Positions 1-9,188 of a DNA stretch of 64,000 nucleotides are shown here, piece by piece. The stretch's first letter is position 1, and every line of letters starts with the position of its first letter. The stretch comes from Methylocaldum marinum. GTDB taxonomy: Bacteria; Pseudomonadota; Gammaproteobacteria; Methylococcales; Methylococcaceae. The DNA is taken from positions 2,394,395 to 2,458,394 of the forward strand of contig NZ_AP017928.1 of the NCBI RefSeq assembly GCF_003584645.1. The letters run 5' to 3'. Below the pieces are notes generated by a model. It saw nothing but the letters and a program-made list of their open reading frames with translations, did no database searches and was not told the DNA's origin. The translations under genes were made by a program, and so were the position numbers.

Positions 1-1
1 G

Positions 2-2092
2 GCTCTCACCGACAGCGAAGACCTCAGAAAACTCTACGAAAGCGACGAGGAAGTCCGAACGCTGATCGACCTCGCCAAGTCGCTGGAAGGCATTACCCGC
101 AATGCCGGCAAGCACGCCGGCGGCGTCGTCATCGCGCCGTCCCAGCTGATCGATTTTTCCCCGCTGTACTGCGAACCGGGCGGCGAGAATCTGGTGACCC
201 AGTTCGACAAGGACGACGTGGAAGCGGTGGGCCTGGTCAAGTTCGACTTTCTGGGACTGAGAACCCTCACCATCATCGACTGGGCGCTGGACACCATCAA
301 CAGGCAGCGGGCCGAAAAAGGCGAACCGCCGGTCGATATCGCCCGGATCCCCCTGGACGATCCCGCCGCCTACAAGCTGCTGAAGAACTGCCAGACCACC
401 GCCGTCTTCCAGCTCGAATCGCGCGGCATGAAGGACCTGATCCGGCGCCTGCAGCCGGACTGCTTCGAGGACATCATCGCCCTGGTGGCGCTGTTCCGTC
501 CGGGGCCGCTGCAATCGGGCATGGTCGACGACTACATCAACGTCAAGCACGGCCGCACCAAGGCTGAATTTCCGCATCCCGTCCTCGAACCTATCCTCAA
601 GCCCACCAATGGCGTCATCGTCTATCAGGAACAGGTGATGCAAATCGCCCGGGACATGGCCGGTTACACCCTGGGCGGCGCCGACCTCCTGCGCCGCGCC
701 ATGGGCAAGAAGAAGCCCGAGGAAATGGCCAAGCAGCGGGAAATCTTCGTCTCCGGTTCGATCACGCTGGGCGTCGACGAAAACATCGCCGGCTACATCT
801 TCGACCTCATGGAGAAGTTCGCCGGCTACGGCTTCAACAAGTCGCACTCCGCGGCTTACGCGCTGGTGTCCTACCAGACCGCCTGGCTCAAGGCGCATTT
901 TCCGGCCGCTTTCATGGCGGCGGTACTGTCCTCGGACATGGATAATACCGACAAGGTCGTGGTCCTGATCGAAGAATGCCGGGAAATGAAACTGGCGGTG
1001 CAGCCACCCGATATCAACCGCTCGGAGTACCGCTTCGCGGTGCTCAACGACCGTACCATCCTATATGGTCTTGGCGCGATCAAAGGGGTTGGCGAAACGG
1101 CGATCCGGGATATTCTCGAGGAGCGCAAACGCGGCGGCGCGTTCGAGGATTTGTACGACTTCTGCCGCCGGGTCGACCTGCGCAAGGTGAACCGCCGGGT
1201 GATCGAAGCCCTGGTCCGTTCCGGCACCCTGGATTCCATCGATCCGAATCGCGCGCGCCACATGGCGGAACTGTCGGATGCGATCAAAGCCGCCGAACAG
1301 CACGGCGCCATGGCCGCGACCGGACAGGACGATTTGTTCGGGCTCGGAGGTCCGGCGGCGGAAGAAGATGCGCCGCGGGCGGTTGCGGTCGTGGAACCGT
1401 GGCCGGAAGACGAACGGCTGGCCTACGAAAAGGTGACATTGGGCCTGTACCTCACGGGCCATCCGATCGGCCCGTACGAATCCGAAATCCAGCACTTCAT
1501 CACCGGCCGCCTCGGGAAGCTGTCGCTCGATAACGAGCGCGGACCGGCCGGACCCGGCCGGCGCGAAATGCGGGCGGTGGTCGCGGGGTTGGTGGTGGAA
1601 CTCCGTGCCCGGCAGAACAAGAACGGCAAGCGCATGGCCTTCGCCACCCTGGACGACCGGACCGGACGGCTGGAAGTCGCCGTATTTTCGGAAGTTCTGG
1701 AGAAGTACCGGGAACATTTAGTGAAGGACACGCTGCTCGTGGTCGAGGGCAACCTGAGTTTCGACGACTACGCCGGCCAGCTCCGTCTCACGGCGGAAAA
1801 CCTGTACACCATGGCAGAGGCTCGGGCGCACTTTGCCAAACATCTTTTCATTCAATGGCCCTCGCCCGAGGCGAATACCGTCCCATCGGAAGGCCACTGG
1901 GTCAGCGAACTCGTAGATCTGCTCGCGCCATTTCGGGGGGGGAGCTGTCCGATTTATATCGAGTACCGGGGAAAAGCCGCGCAAACGACGATTCAGCTAG
2001 GGGAAGCATGGCGCGTACATCCAGGCGACGAACTGCTCGCGCGTCTGCAAAAACGTGTCGGAACGGATAAAGTGAAGCTGCATTACCAATGA
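2..2092 (+). CDS. dnaE: DNA polymerase III subunit alpha, C-terminal part
   Basis: This is the last 696 residues of the replicative polymerase catalytic subunit. The frame is already open at base 2, so the start lies upstream of the window; full-length family members have about 1,160 residues. The visible part contains the late palm (NAGKHAGGVVIAP), the third catalytic aspartate region (VKFDFLGLRTLTII), the fingers (GVIVYQEQVMQIAR), a helix-hairpin-helix stretch near GLGAIKGVGETAI, and the C-terminal OB fold (GKRMAFATLDDRTGRLEV). It acts in the replisome with the sliding clamp and clamp loader. Its TGA overlaps the ATG of the next gene (ATGA), so the outer-membrane channel gene is probably translationally coupled to it. 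In many gammaproteobacteria accA follows dnaE; here it does not. Identification is secure. Confidence 0.97.
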   Translation, partial: ALTDSEDLRKLYESDEEVRTLIDLAKSLEGITRNAGKHAGGVVIAPSQLIDFSPLYCEPGGENLVTQFDKDDVEAVGLVKFDFLGLRTLTIIDWALDTINRQRAEKGEPPVDIARIPLDDPAAYKLLKNCQTTAVFQLESRGMKDLIRRLQPDCFEDIIALVALFRPGPLQSGMVDDYINVKHGRTKAEFPHPVLEPILKPTNGVIVYQEQVMQIARDMAGYTLGGADLLRRAMGKKKPEEMAKQREIFVSGSITLGVDENIAGYIFDLMEKFAGYGFNKSHSAAYALVSYQTAWLKAHFPAAFMAAVLSSDMDNTDKVVVLIEECREMKLAVQPPDINRSEYRFAVLNDRTILYGLGAIKGVGETAIRDILEERKRGGAFEDLYDFCRRVDLRKVNRRVIEALVRSGTLDSIDPNRARHMAELSDAIKAAEQHGAMAATGQDDLFGLGGPAAEEDAPRAVAVVEPWPEDERLAYEKVTLGLYLTGHPIGPYESEIQHFITGRLGKLSLDNERGPAGPGRREMRAVVAGLVVELRARQNKNGKRMAFATLDDRTGRLEVAVFSEVLEKYREHLVKDTLLVVEGNLSFDDYAGQLRLTAENLYTMAEARAHFAKHLFIQWPSPEANTVPSEGHWVSELVDLLAPFRGGSCPIYIEYRGKAAQTTIQLGEAWRVHPGDELLARLQKRVGTDKVKLHYQ

Positions 2093-3453
2093 AAAAAAGC
2101 ATCTTGCTCGGATTATTGTTGCTCGCGGCGACAGACGCGAGCGCTCAGGATCTTCTGCAAACACTCGAACTCGCGCTGCAACACGATCCCAGGCTGCGCC
2201 AGGCGGAAGCCACCCGCAACGCCACCCTGGAGGCCAGGCCGCAAAGCGTTGCCAGACTCTTGCCGAGTCTGTCGCTCACCGGAGAACTCAACCGCAATTC
2301 GGTGCTGTCGAAGTTCGAGGAGTCCGTGCTGGCCTTTATCGCCGGCGGCAGGAATATCGGCTTCTGGGATAGTTCGGCCAGCATCAATCTGACTCAGCCG
2401 ATTTATCATCATGACTACTGGGTACAGCTCAGCCAGGCGGACAACCAAATCGCCGAAGCCGAAGCCAATTATGCGGCGGAACAACAAGATCTGATGCTGC
2501 GCGCCTCGCGGGCTTATTTCGAAGTCCTGTTCGCCCGGGACAGCCGGGACTTCGCCCTCGCCGAACAACGCGCCATCGAGCGCCAGCTCGAACAGGCCAA
2601 AGCGCGATTCGAAGTGGGCCTCATTGCCATCACCGATGTGCACGAGGCTCAAGCCGGCTACGATCAAGCCCGGGCCAATCTCATCCAGGCCGAAAACCAG
2701 GTGGACAATGCGCGGGAAGCGCTACAGGAAATCATCGGCGAATACGACGTCGACCTGGCCGCGCTCATCGAAGAGATTCCGTTGAAAGGTCCGGAGCCCG
2801 AAAACATCGAGAACTGGAGCGACCTGGCCCAACAAAGCAACCTTAACATCGTCGCGGCCGAAAACCGCAGCCAGGTGGCGAAAAAAGACATCGATCTACA
2901 GTTTGCCGGCCATCTTCCGACACTGGATCTGGTCGGCTCGGCCGGGTTTACCGATACCAACCGGACGCGGGGTATTCCCACCGAATACCAGGTTATCGGA
3001 ATGCGGGTCAATGTGCCCATGTTCGCGGGCGGCGGCGTCAACTCCCGGGTTCGCCAGGCCCGCTACCAATACGAAGCCGCCCAGGAAAACCTGGACGGCG
3101 TCCGGCGCTCCGTCAAACGCCAGGTCAAGGACGCTTACCGGGGCATTCTGTCCGCCATCAGTCAGGTGCAAGCCCTGGAAGCGGCCGTAGTCTCGGCACA
3201 GAGCGCGGTGGAAGCGAGCGAAGCCGGTCTGGAAGTCGGCACCCGAACCATGGTCGACGTCCTCACCGAGCAGCGCAATCTGTTCCGGACCAAGCGCGAT
3301 TACGCAAGGGCGCGATACGATTACATCATCAACAGCCTGTCCCTGAAACAGGCTGCCGGTACCTTGAACCCGGCCGATCTGGCGATCGTGAATCAGTGGC
3401 TGAGGCCTAATTCCAAAGCCGATACGGCACTGCCTTACGAGCCCGGAGCCTGA
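2089..3453 (+). CDS. tolC: TolC-family outer membrane channel protein
   Basis: This 454-residue protein is an outer-membrane efflux or type I secretion channel of the TolC family. It starts with a signal peptide (MKKSILLGLLLLAATDASA, cleavage before QD). The mature start LLQTLELALQHDPRLRQAEA is the typical opening helix, and two OEP repeats with long heptad-rich helices follow. It would form a trimeric barrel and periplasmic tunnel working with an inner-membrane pump that is not encoded here. The ATG lies inside the stop of dnaE, and no strong Shine-Dalgarno is visible apart from GGATAAAG upstream, which suggests coupling. Length is normal. The substrate cannot be inferred; a TolC paralogue dedicated to one pump is possible, so the symbol denotes the family. 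Confidence 0.93.
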   Translation: MKKSILLGLLLLAATDASAQDLLQTLELALQHDPRLRQAEATRNATLEARPQSVARLLPSLSLTGELNRNSVLSKFEESVLAFIAGGRNIGFWDSSASINLTQPIYHHDYWVQLSQADNQIAEAEANYAAEQQDLMLRASRAYFEVLFARDSRDFALAEQRAIERQLEQAKARFEVGLIAITDVHEAQAGYDQARANLIQAENQVDNAREALQEIIGEYDVDLAALIEEIPLKGPEPENIENWSDLAQQSNLNIVAAENRSQVAKKDIDLQFAGHLPTLDLVGSAGFTDTNRTRGIPTEYQVIGMRVNVPMFAGGGVNSRVRQARYQYEAAQENLDGVRRSVKRQVKDAYRGILSAISQVQALEAAVVSAQSAVEASEAGLEVGTRTMVDVLTEQRNLFRTKRDYARARYDYIINSLSLKQAAGTLNPADLAIVNQWLRPNSKADTALPYEPGA

Positions 3454-3561
3454 CAACGTCAAATCGACCCTTTCTGCGCCACCGGCCACGGAACCAATCG
3501 CATGCCGGCGGGTTCGAAACAGTAACCGCCGGTTCGCCCGCGGTTCCTTTGGGAGGATGAT

Positions 3562-5541
3562 ATGAATAAGAATGATCAAAGGCCCTTGTTCGATTCCCTG
3601 GGCAAGAAGATTCAGGAATTCTGGAAAAAGCTGGCGGACAATTTGCGAAACGCCGGCCTCGGCGAAGGGCCGAGGCGCGACACCGAAGTAAATCCGCGTG
3701 CGGGCGATGAGGCCGGCGACCAGGATATGCGGCGGCGGCGCGTCAATCTCTGGCTTTACCTCCTTCTGATCGTAGTCACCGTGTATTTCTGGCAGGGTTA
3801 TCAGGAAGTCCGCCAGGACGAAATTCCCTACAGCGAATTTCTAAAATACGTGCAGGAACAGCAGGTCGAAGACGTCGTGGTCACGGATCAGGTGATCACC
3901 GGATATCTCAAGCCCGCTGCCGCCGGCGAAGAACGGCGCCATTTCATAACCGTGCCCTTGTGGAATCAGGATTTGGCGGAGACCCTGGAACAAAAAGGCG
4001 TCGAATACACCGTCCGCTATACCGACAACTGGCTGAGCAATTTCATTTTCAATTGGCTGCTGCCCATCGGCATCTTGTTCGCCCTGTGGACCTGGATGGC
4101 GCGCCGCATGACCGGCGGACGCGGACTATTGAGCTTCGGCCGCAGCCGGGTCCGCATTCATGCCGAGTCGGCGGTCAAGGTCAGCTTTCAGGATGTGGCC
4201 GGCGCCGAGGAAGCCAAGCAGGAACTCAAGGAAACCATCGAATTCTTGCGCAATCCGGCCCGTATCCAGAGGCTGGGCGGGCGCATGCCGAAAGGCGTAT
4301 TGCTGGTCGGCGCGCCCGGCACCGGCAAGACCCTGCTGGCCCGCGCGGTGGCCGGCGAGGCCGGCGTACCGTTCTTCAACATCAGCGGTTCCGAGTTCAT
4401 CGAGATGTTCGTCGGGGTGGGTGCGGCACGGGTGCGAGACCTGTTCGAACAGGCCCGGCAAAAGGCTCCCTGCATGATTTTCATCGACGAGCTCGACGCC
4501 ATAGGGCGGGCTCGCGGCGGCCCCGTGGTCATGGGCGGCCATGACGAACGCGAGCAGACCTTGAACCAGCTGCTCACCGAAATGGACGGCTTCGATCCCT
4601 CGATCGGGGTGGTGGTCATGGCCGCCACCAACCGTCCGGAAATTTTGGACCGAGCCTTGCTGCGCGCGGGACGCTTCGACCGCCAGATCGTGGTCGACAA
4701 GCCGGGACTGGACGACCGGGTGGCCATACTCCAGCTCCATACCCGAAACATTAAACTCGGCGCGGACGTGAATCTCCGCGTCGTGGCCCAGCGCACGCCC
4801 GGACTGGTGGGCGCGGACCTCGCCAATATTTGCAACGAGGCGGCCATCATCGCCGTTCGCGAAAATCAGGAAGCGGTCGGCATGAATCACTTCGAGGCAG
4901 CCATAGACCGAATCATCGCGGGCCCCGAGAAAAAAAGCCGCACCCTCAACGAGCAGGAGAAGCGCCGGGTGGCCTATCACGAATCCGGCCATGCCCTGGT
5001 AGCCGAAATCGTTCCGACCGGCGAGCCCGTACATAAGGTTTCCATCATTCCCCGCGGAGCGGCCGCCCTCGGTTTTACCCTGCAGTTGCCGATCGAGGAA
5101 AAATTCCTGTCGACGGAGGACGAGCTACGCGATCAGATCGCCATCCTGCTCGGCGGACGCAGTGCCGAAGAGCTGGTATTCGGCAATATTTCCAGCGGCA
5201 CCCACAACGACCTGGAAAAGGCCAGCGAAATTGCGAGGGTCATGGTTTGCCAACTCGGCATGAGCAAGAAGCTCGGACCTCTCACGTACGGCAAGAGACA
5301 GCAACTCGCCTATCTCAATATCGAAGGGACCGAAGAGCGCAATTTCAGCGAAGAAACCGCGCGGCTGATCGACTCGGAAGTCAGGGAACTGGTCGAGGAA
5401 GGGCAGCGCCGGGCGCGGGAAATACTGACGGAGCGACGCGCGACCCTGGACGAAATCGCGCGGATATTGCAGGAACGGGAGGTCGTTAGCGGCGAGGAGA
5501 TCAAAGAGGTGATCCACAGGATGGAGCCGCGACCGGCTTGA
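3562..5541 (+). CDS. ftsH: ATP-dependent zinc metalloprotease FtsH
   Basis: This is a 659-residue membrane-anchored AAA+ protease that degrades damaged membrane proteins and selected cytosolic regulators. Visible parts are a transmembrane segment at about residues 62-80, a periplasmic domain, a second membrane segment at about 155-177, Walker A GAPGTGKT near 250, Walker B FIDELDAI near 306, the second region of homology (NRPEILDRALLRAGRFDRQ), and the zinc site HESGH near 472. A strong ribosome binding site (GGGAGGATGAT) fixes the start. This leaves a hydrophilic extension of about 60 residues before the first membrane helix, whereas classical FtsH begins almost directly with that helix. The gene stands alone, not beside rlmE as the main ftsH usually does, so it may be a second copy. 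Family assignment is certain. Confidence 0.96.
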   Translation: MNKNDQRPLFDSLGKKIQEFWKKLADNLRNAGLGEGPRRDTEVNPRAGDEAGDQDMRRRRVNLWLYLLLIVVTVYFWQGYQEVRQDEIPYSEFLKYVQEQQVEDVVVTDQVITGYLKPAAAGEERRHFITVPLWNQDLAETLEQKGVEYTVRYTDNWLSNFIFNWLLPIGILFALWTWMARRMTGGRGLLSFGRSRVRIHAESAVKVSFQDVAGAEEAKQELKETIEFLRNPARIQRLGGRMPKGVLLVGAPGTGKTLLARAVAGEAGVPFFNISGSEFIEMFVGVGAARVRDLFEQARQKAPCMIFIDELDAIGRARGGPVVMGGHDEREQTLNQLLTEMDGFDPSIGVVVMAATNRPEILDRALLRAGRFDRQIVVDKPGLDDRVAILQLHTRNIKLGADVNLRVVAQRTPGLVGADLANICNEAAIIAVRENQEAVGMNHFEAAIDRIIAGPEKKSRTLNEQEKRRVAYHESGHALVAEIVPTGEPVHKVSIIPRGAAALGFTLQLPIEEKFLSTEDELRDQIAILLGGRSAEELVFGNISSGTHNDLEKASEIARVMVCQLGMSKKLGPLTYGKRQQLAYLNIEGTEERNFSEETARLIDSEVRELVEEGQRRAREILTERRATLDEIARILQEREVVSGEEIKEVIHRMEPRPA

Positions 5542-5704
5542 TGCGTTTTGTGACGCTTTAGAAAGCCATCCCTTGACAACATCAGTCGGGCCTTTCCCGG
5601 TTAAGCCTCGGCTGAAACTTTCTTGTGCCTCGGATAATCCTGGGTATTTTCGGCAGTGCCATACGCCTTATTCCAAATTGCTTTCGATATGGCATCAATT
5701 TTTC

Positions 5705-5880
5705 GTAGGGTGGGTTAGGCGCACATCAGCACTGAGCGACCGCCGGTCACTGTGCTTCGCGTGCGCCGTAACCCACCGAGCGACTTCTGTCCTGAGCCCG
5801 GTCGAAGGGCCTGTCCTGAGCTCCGTCGAAGGGCTAACCCACCCTCGATGGGTTTCGCTTCGCTCTACCCATCGATGAAT
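5705..5880. repeat. intergenic repeat block with tandem 24-mers
   Basis: The 490-base gap between ftsH and the next gene holds no convincing ORF. It contains a long imperfect hairpin (GGTGGGTTAGGCGCAC at 5709-5724 pairing with 5761-5777). Next comes a 24-base unit beginning TGTCCTGAGC and ending GTCGAAGGGC, present twice in tandem (5788-5811 and 5812-5835). A further short inverted repeat around CGATGGGT/ACCCATCG lies at 5847-5874. The same doubled 24-mer recurs at 24012-24059. These look like dispersed intergenic repeats; any function is unknown. Confidence 0.7.
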
Positions 5881-6033
5881 GTTCACTCGAATGCCGAATG
5901 GAATTACGGCGAAACCAAAAGAGGTTAAAATCCGACCGCCAGGGAGGCCTATCCGGAGGCGATACACGCAAAGGAACTGGACAGTACCGAGCCTCCATTT
6001 CCCCCTAGGATCAACGGCTTCAAAGGAGGAACC

Positions 6034-6552
6034 ATGAATATCCACTTACCCTCCAAGGTCTTAGCTTTTCGAATGTTGGCCGCCTTGTGCGGATTCTTGC
6101 TGGCCTTCGCCGCAACGCAAACCGTTCGGGCTGACGCTGTGGACGAAGAAATCAAGCGCCTGGTTACACGGTTCCACGAAGCTTCCTCGACCGGCGATAT
6201 CGAGTTCATGAAATTCATCACGTCGCGCGCACCGGATGCCTTGGCCATCGGCAGCGATAGCCCGGAGATCTTCGTCGGATACGACGCGATCGTGAACTGG
6301 TGGCAGGGCATTTTCGACGGTCTGGCGTCGATTGGCTACGAGAATGGCGGATTGCCGGTGGTATCACCGGTCAATCTGCAGGTCGGACACAGGGGTCCGG
6401 TGGCCTGGGCCGCGGAACAGGCGGTTTGGCGCTTTGCCAACGGGGACGTACCGTTTCGGCTGACCTTGGTATTCAAGAGAGAACAGGGACACTGGAGAAT
6501 CGTTCAACAGCATTTCTCCATCGGCGTCCCGAATTCCCAGTTGCCGATTTGA
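6034..6552 (+). CDS. Secreted SnoaL/NTF2-like domain protein
   Basis: This 172-residue protein has an N-terminal signal peptide (hydrophobic residues about 10-30, likely cleavage near VRADA) and one NTF2-like cone fold. It opens with the amphipathic helix DEEIKRLVTRFHEASSTGD and has the usual internal FVGYDAIVNWW and C-terminal LVFKREQGHWRIVQQHFS strands. Such domains bind small molecules or catalyse isomerase-type reactions, but no catalytic residues can be assigned here. The start is supported by AAAGGAGGAACC upstream. It is a single-gene unit closed by a strong terminator that it shares with the convergent GH57 gene. Export suggests a periplasmic or extracellular role. Confidence 0.8.
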   Translation: MNIHLPSKVLAFRMLAALCGFLLAFAATQTVRADAVDEEIKRLVTRFHEASSTGDIEFMKFITSRAPDALAIGSDSPEIFVGYDAIVNWWQGIFDGLASIGYENGGLPVVSPVNLQVGHRGPVAWAAEQAVWRFANGDVPFRLTLVFKREQGHWRIVQQHFSIGVPNSQLPI

Positions 6553-6566
6553 TCGGCTATGACGGC

Positions 6567-6600
6567 AAAAAAAAGCGGGCTGCGTAGCCCGCTTTTTTTA
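6567..6600. terminator. Bidirectional intrinsic terminator
   Basis: An eight-base-pair stem AGCGGGCT / AGCCCGCT (6574-6581 and 6586-6593) with a GCGT loop is flanked by an A tract on the left and a T tract on the right. It can therefore stop transcription from both the SnoaL-like gene and the convergent GH57 gene. Confidence 0.9.
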
Positions 6601-6617
6601 CTATTCGCGAGCCTCGT

Positions 6618-8078
6618 TCAGAAATCGCTGTTCAGGATCTCCATCGCCCGCCGGCAAATCTCTCTGCCGTAATCCGTCCACAGCCCTTGTCCCCAATACC
6701 GGTAGCAACTGGTTTGCGCCGTCATCAAATGAAACAGCGCGTTCCGAAAGCGCGGATCGTCGGTAGGCACGCCTTTTTTGAGGACCTTTTCGTAAAACAG
6801 TGCACTGACTTCTTCCATGGGCCCCAGCACGTTTTCGTAGCCTTTCACCCAGGAGATATCGCTGGTCCAACTTCCGCCATCCATGTGGAAACGGTGGTCT
6901 TCCTTCTTGATGTCCTCGATGACTTTTTCCAACTTTTCCGCACCGTCACCGGGATTGAAACGGTCCCAGATCATTTTCTGAAACAAGGGCTGTACCACTG
7001 CGAAGTCGCTTTCTCCTATCCCCATGTCGGCCAGGAATTCCAAATATTCGGTCACATTCATAAGCGGCGTTTCCGAGCCGCTGGCCTCGCGGACCACCTC
7101 CAGAAACTTTGGCGGAAATTCGTTCATCATCACGCCGCCGTTCTCGCCGTCGGCAATCTGGGTAACCAGCGGCGGCACCGATTTCCCGGCCAGATCCCAG
7201 CGGGACAAGCTTCTCGCCTCGTAATAGGGCTGCATCTGCGCCACCAGCTTGGTATCGCTGCCCTGGGTCTTGATAATCGCGATGATGCTGACGCTTTCGC
7301 CCTCGGAATTGGTACAGACCAGCCGATGCGGCAAATGCTTGTGTTCCGGTCCCCAGCCGTTTTCGGGACGCTCGACGGTATGCTCCTGTACCAGGACCCA
7401 GGTATAGCCGCAATCGCGAAGCGTCTTCACGAACTCGTAGGCGACATCAGGATGATTCGGAAGCGCCATTTCCGAGGGCGAAAAGCCGCGAATCCGCTCC
7501 AGGGCTTCGGTGCCGAATATGGCGGCGAAATGATGTTGCCAGGCTTTGACGTGCAGGCGGTAATCCTGGGCCGGGGTCGACGGCGCTACGGCATGGCCCC
7601 AGGGTGCGCCCAGCCACTCGACGGCACGGCGGTAATCCGGATTCGAGGTGATGGCCTTGAGATTGTCGAATACATCGTGCAGCCCCATCTCGCGCAGACC
7701 GTGGAATAAGGTTCCCGAGTATTCCAGCATAACCCTGGGTTCCTTGCCCTCGTGTATGAGCTGCGGCAGGAATTCGCCCATGCGCTTGTAGCACCAATGG
7801 AAAACCGGCGCGTTATGGTTATCGCCGATGTCCTGGTTTTCCATCATGTGTTTGAGGTTGCTGATGATTTTGGCGTTAGCCAAGTCGCCGCCGCCGGCCG
7901 GGATCAATGGCTGATGCATGTGCAGCGCGATAGCGGCGGCGCTTTTGATCCGGCCGAAATCGATCCGGCTGGCAGGCTTGAAGACCGTGCCCGGCCGATT
8001 TTGGATGACCTGTTCGATCAATGCTTCCGATCCGCAGATGTTGGGAAGACCGTCGATGATCTCAGAGAGTGTTTCCAT
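6618..8078 (-). CDS. Glycoside hydrolase family 57 protein
   Basis: This protein of about 486 residues belongs to the GH57 alpha-glucan enzymes (amylases, branching enzymes and 4-alpha-glucanotransferases). The family signatures are visible: HMHQP near the N terminus, FSPSEMALPN with the presumed catalytic glutamate mid-protein, and DGENGG further on. No signal peptide is seen, so a cytosolic role in glycogen or other alpha-glucan metabolism is likely; which reaction cannot be told. I chose the ATG at 8078 because GGAG lies eight bases upstream. A longer form starting at 8120 is open but has no clear ribosome binding site. The gene is convergent with the SnoaL-like gene and shares its terminator. 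Confidence 0.85.
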   Translation of the reverse strand: METLSEIIDGLPNICGSEALIEQVIQNRPGTVFKPASRIDFGRIKSAAAIALHMHQPLIPAGGGDLANAKIISNLKHMMENQDIGDNHNAPVFHWCYKRMGEFLPQLIHEGKEPRVMLEYSGTLFHGLREMGLHDVFDNLKAITSNPDYRRAVEWLGAPWGHAVAPSTPAQDYRLHVKAWQHHFAAIFGTEALERIRGFSPSEMALPNHPDVAYEFVKTLRDCGYTWVLVQEHTVERPENGWGPEHKHLPHRLVCTNSEGESVSIIAIIKTQGSDTKLVAQMQPYYEARSLSRWDLAGKSVPPLVTQIADGENGGVMMNEFPPKFLEVVREASGSETPLMNVTEYLEFLADMGIGESDFAVVQPLFQKMIWDRFNPGDGAEKLEKVIEDIKKEDHRFHMDGGSWTSDISWVKGYENVLGPMEEVSALFYEKVLKKGVPTDDPRFRNALFHLMTAQTSCYRYWGQGLWTDYGREICRRAMEILNSDF

Positions 8079-8185
8079 AGATGACGCTCCGGTACACTGA
8101 AGAAAACTGTTCGGCTTCATAGCGCTTTGGCTCGGGCCAGTTTACACCAATCGAATTTCCGGGACCCCGGACGCCGCATGCGTTT

Positions 8186-8590
8186 TTGCCTTTTCGAGGA
8201 AACAACTTGTGTTCGAAAACCCGCCTCTGTAACCCGGTTTTGGCCATCTCGATTTGGGCGTGTCCGGCAAGCGCCGAGACGGCGGCAATGGATATGCATC
8301 GAGAGCGGCAAATCGCCGAAGCCATAGAGCCGCATACAACCTCGGACGACACGATCCGGCTGGAAGCGTCCGGCGTCGAATTCCGGGGACAATACCGGGA
8401 CACGGTATCGAAAGACTTACGCGGCGGCATCATTCTGCTGCACGGAAGGCATTCGAACCAGGACGCGGCCGAGCTTGTTCGTCCTCTCCGACGGGGCTTG
8501 CCGATACTCGAGATACTCAGCAGCCGCCTGTCGGCCCCGGCTGACGACGCGTCACGCAAGCGGGCCGCCCTGAAGAACAATCCTTTCTAA
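8186..8590 (+). pseudogene. Truncated DUF3530-like alpha/beta hydrolase remnant
   Basis: The ORF encodes a signal-peptide-like start (VLAISIWACPASAE) and then TIRLEASGVEFRGQYRDTV and GIILLHGRHSNQDAAELVRP. From memory this resembles the first part of DUF3530 proteins, an alpha/beta-hydrolase-like envelope family with a GxxILLHG strand-turn. The similarity stops after PLRRGLP; the remaining 28 residues are low-complexity and the protein ends at 134 residues, well short of the usual length of about 250-300. It is therefore probably a decayed gene. No neighbour explains it. A genuine short secreted protein cannot be excluded. Confidence 0.45.
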
Positions 8591-8689
8591 TGGATACCGG
8601 TTCAAATGCCGCAAAGCGGCCCGAACCCGGGAGGGCAAGCGGCGCACACCGAAAATAGAGGCACCGCGCGCCAAACGAAACCAACGTGC

Positions 8690-9064
8690 TTACTTCGGCG
8701 TCCCCAACTCCATGATGATGAGCTCGGCCTCCCCTTGCCCGACATTTTCCGCCGTCATCCATTGCCCCGTTTCCCAGAACACTTCGCCGGGCCCGTATTC
8801 GCGCACCTGACCGCCTTCCTCGATTTTTACCTTGCCCTTCACGACGTATCGAGGCCCCGGTCCTTCGTGCGTATGCAAGGGTGTCTTGTAACCCTCCGGA
8901 AAAATGACCCGAACAACCCGCGAATTCACCTTATTGACGGGCAACTCGACGGATTTTTCCAGAAGCACCTGGCGGGGCGGCATTTTCGGCTCATCGGCCT
9001 GAATCGCTCCGGCCCAGGCGACGGACAAAACGGCGACTGCGAGGAAGACAGAATTCGGTCTCAT
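8690..9064 (-). CDS. Secreted cupin-domain protein
   Basis: This is a 124-residue protein with a signal peptide (MRPNSVFLAVAVLSVAWAGA, cleavage near QADE) and a single small beta-barrel cupin. The metal-binding motif 1 is visible in TPLHTHEGPGPRYVVKGKV and motif 2 in YGPGEVFWETGQWMTAEN, though motif 2 lacks the usual histidine. Small periplasmic cupins can be dioxygenases, isomerases or sensors, so no reaction is proposed. It stands alone between the hydrolase remnant and the glycosyltransferase gene. Length is typical for single-domain cupins. Confidence 0.8.
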   Translation of the reverse strand: MRPNSVFLAVAVLSVAWAGAIQADEPKMPPRQVLLEKSVELPVNKVNSRVVRVIFPEGYKTPLHTHEGPGPRYVVKGKVKIEEGGQVREYGPGEVFWETGQWMTAENVGQGEAELIIMELGTPK

Positions 9065-9188
9065 ATTGTTTTTCCTTTGTTCTTGTACGAGTTAAACGTT
9101 CAACCCAGATAAAGCCGGTTTCCGCGCTCGACCGGCCGGCCGGCCTCGGCGAAAAGCCCCAAAGTGTCGGCGGTCCACCTCATTCAAC

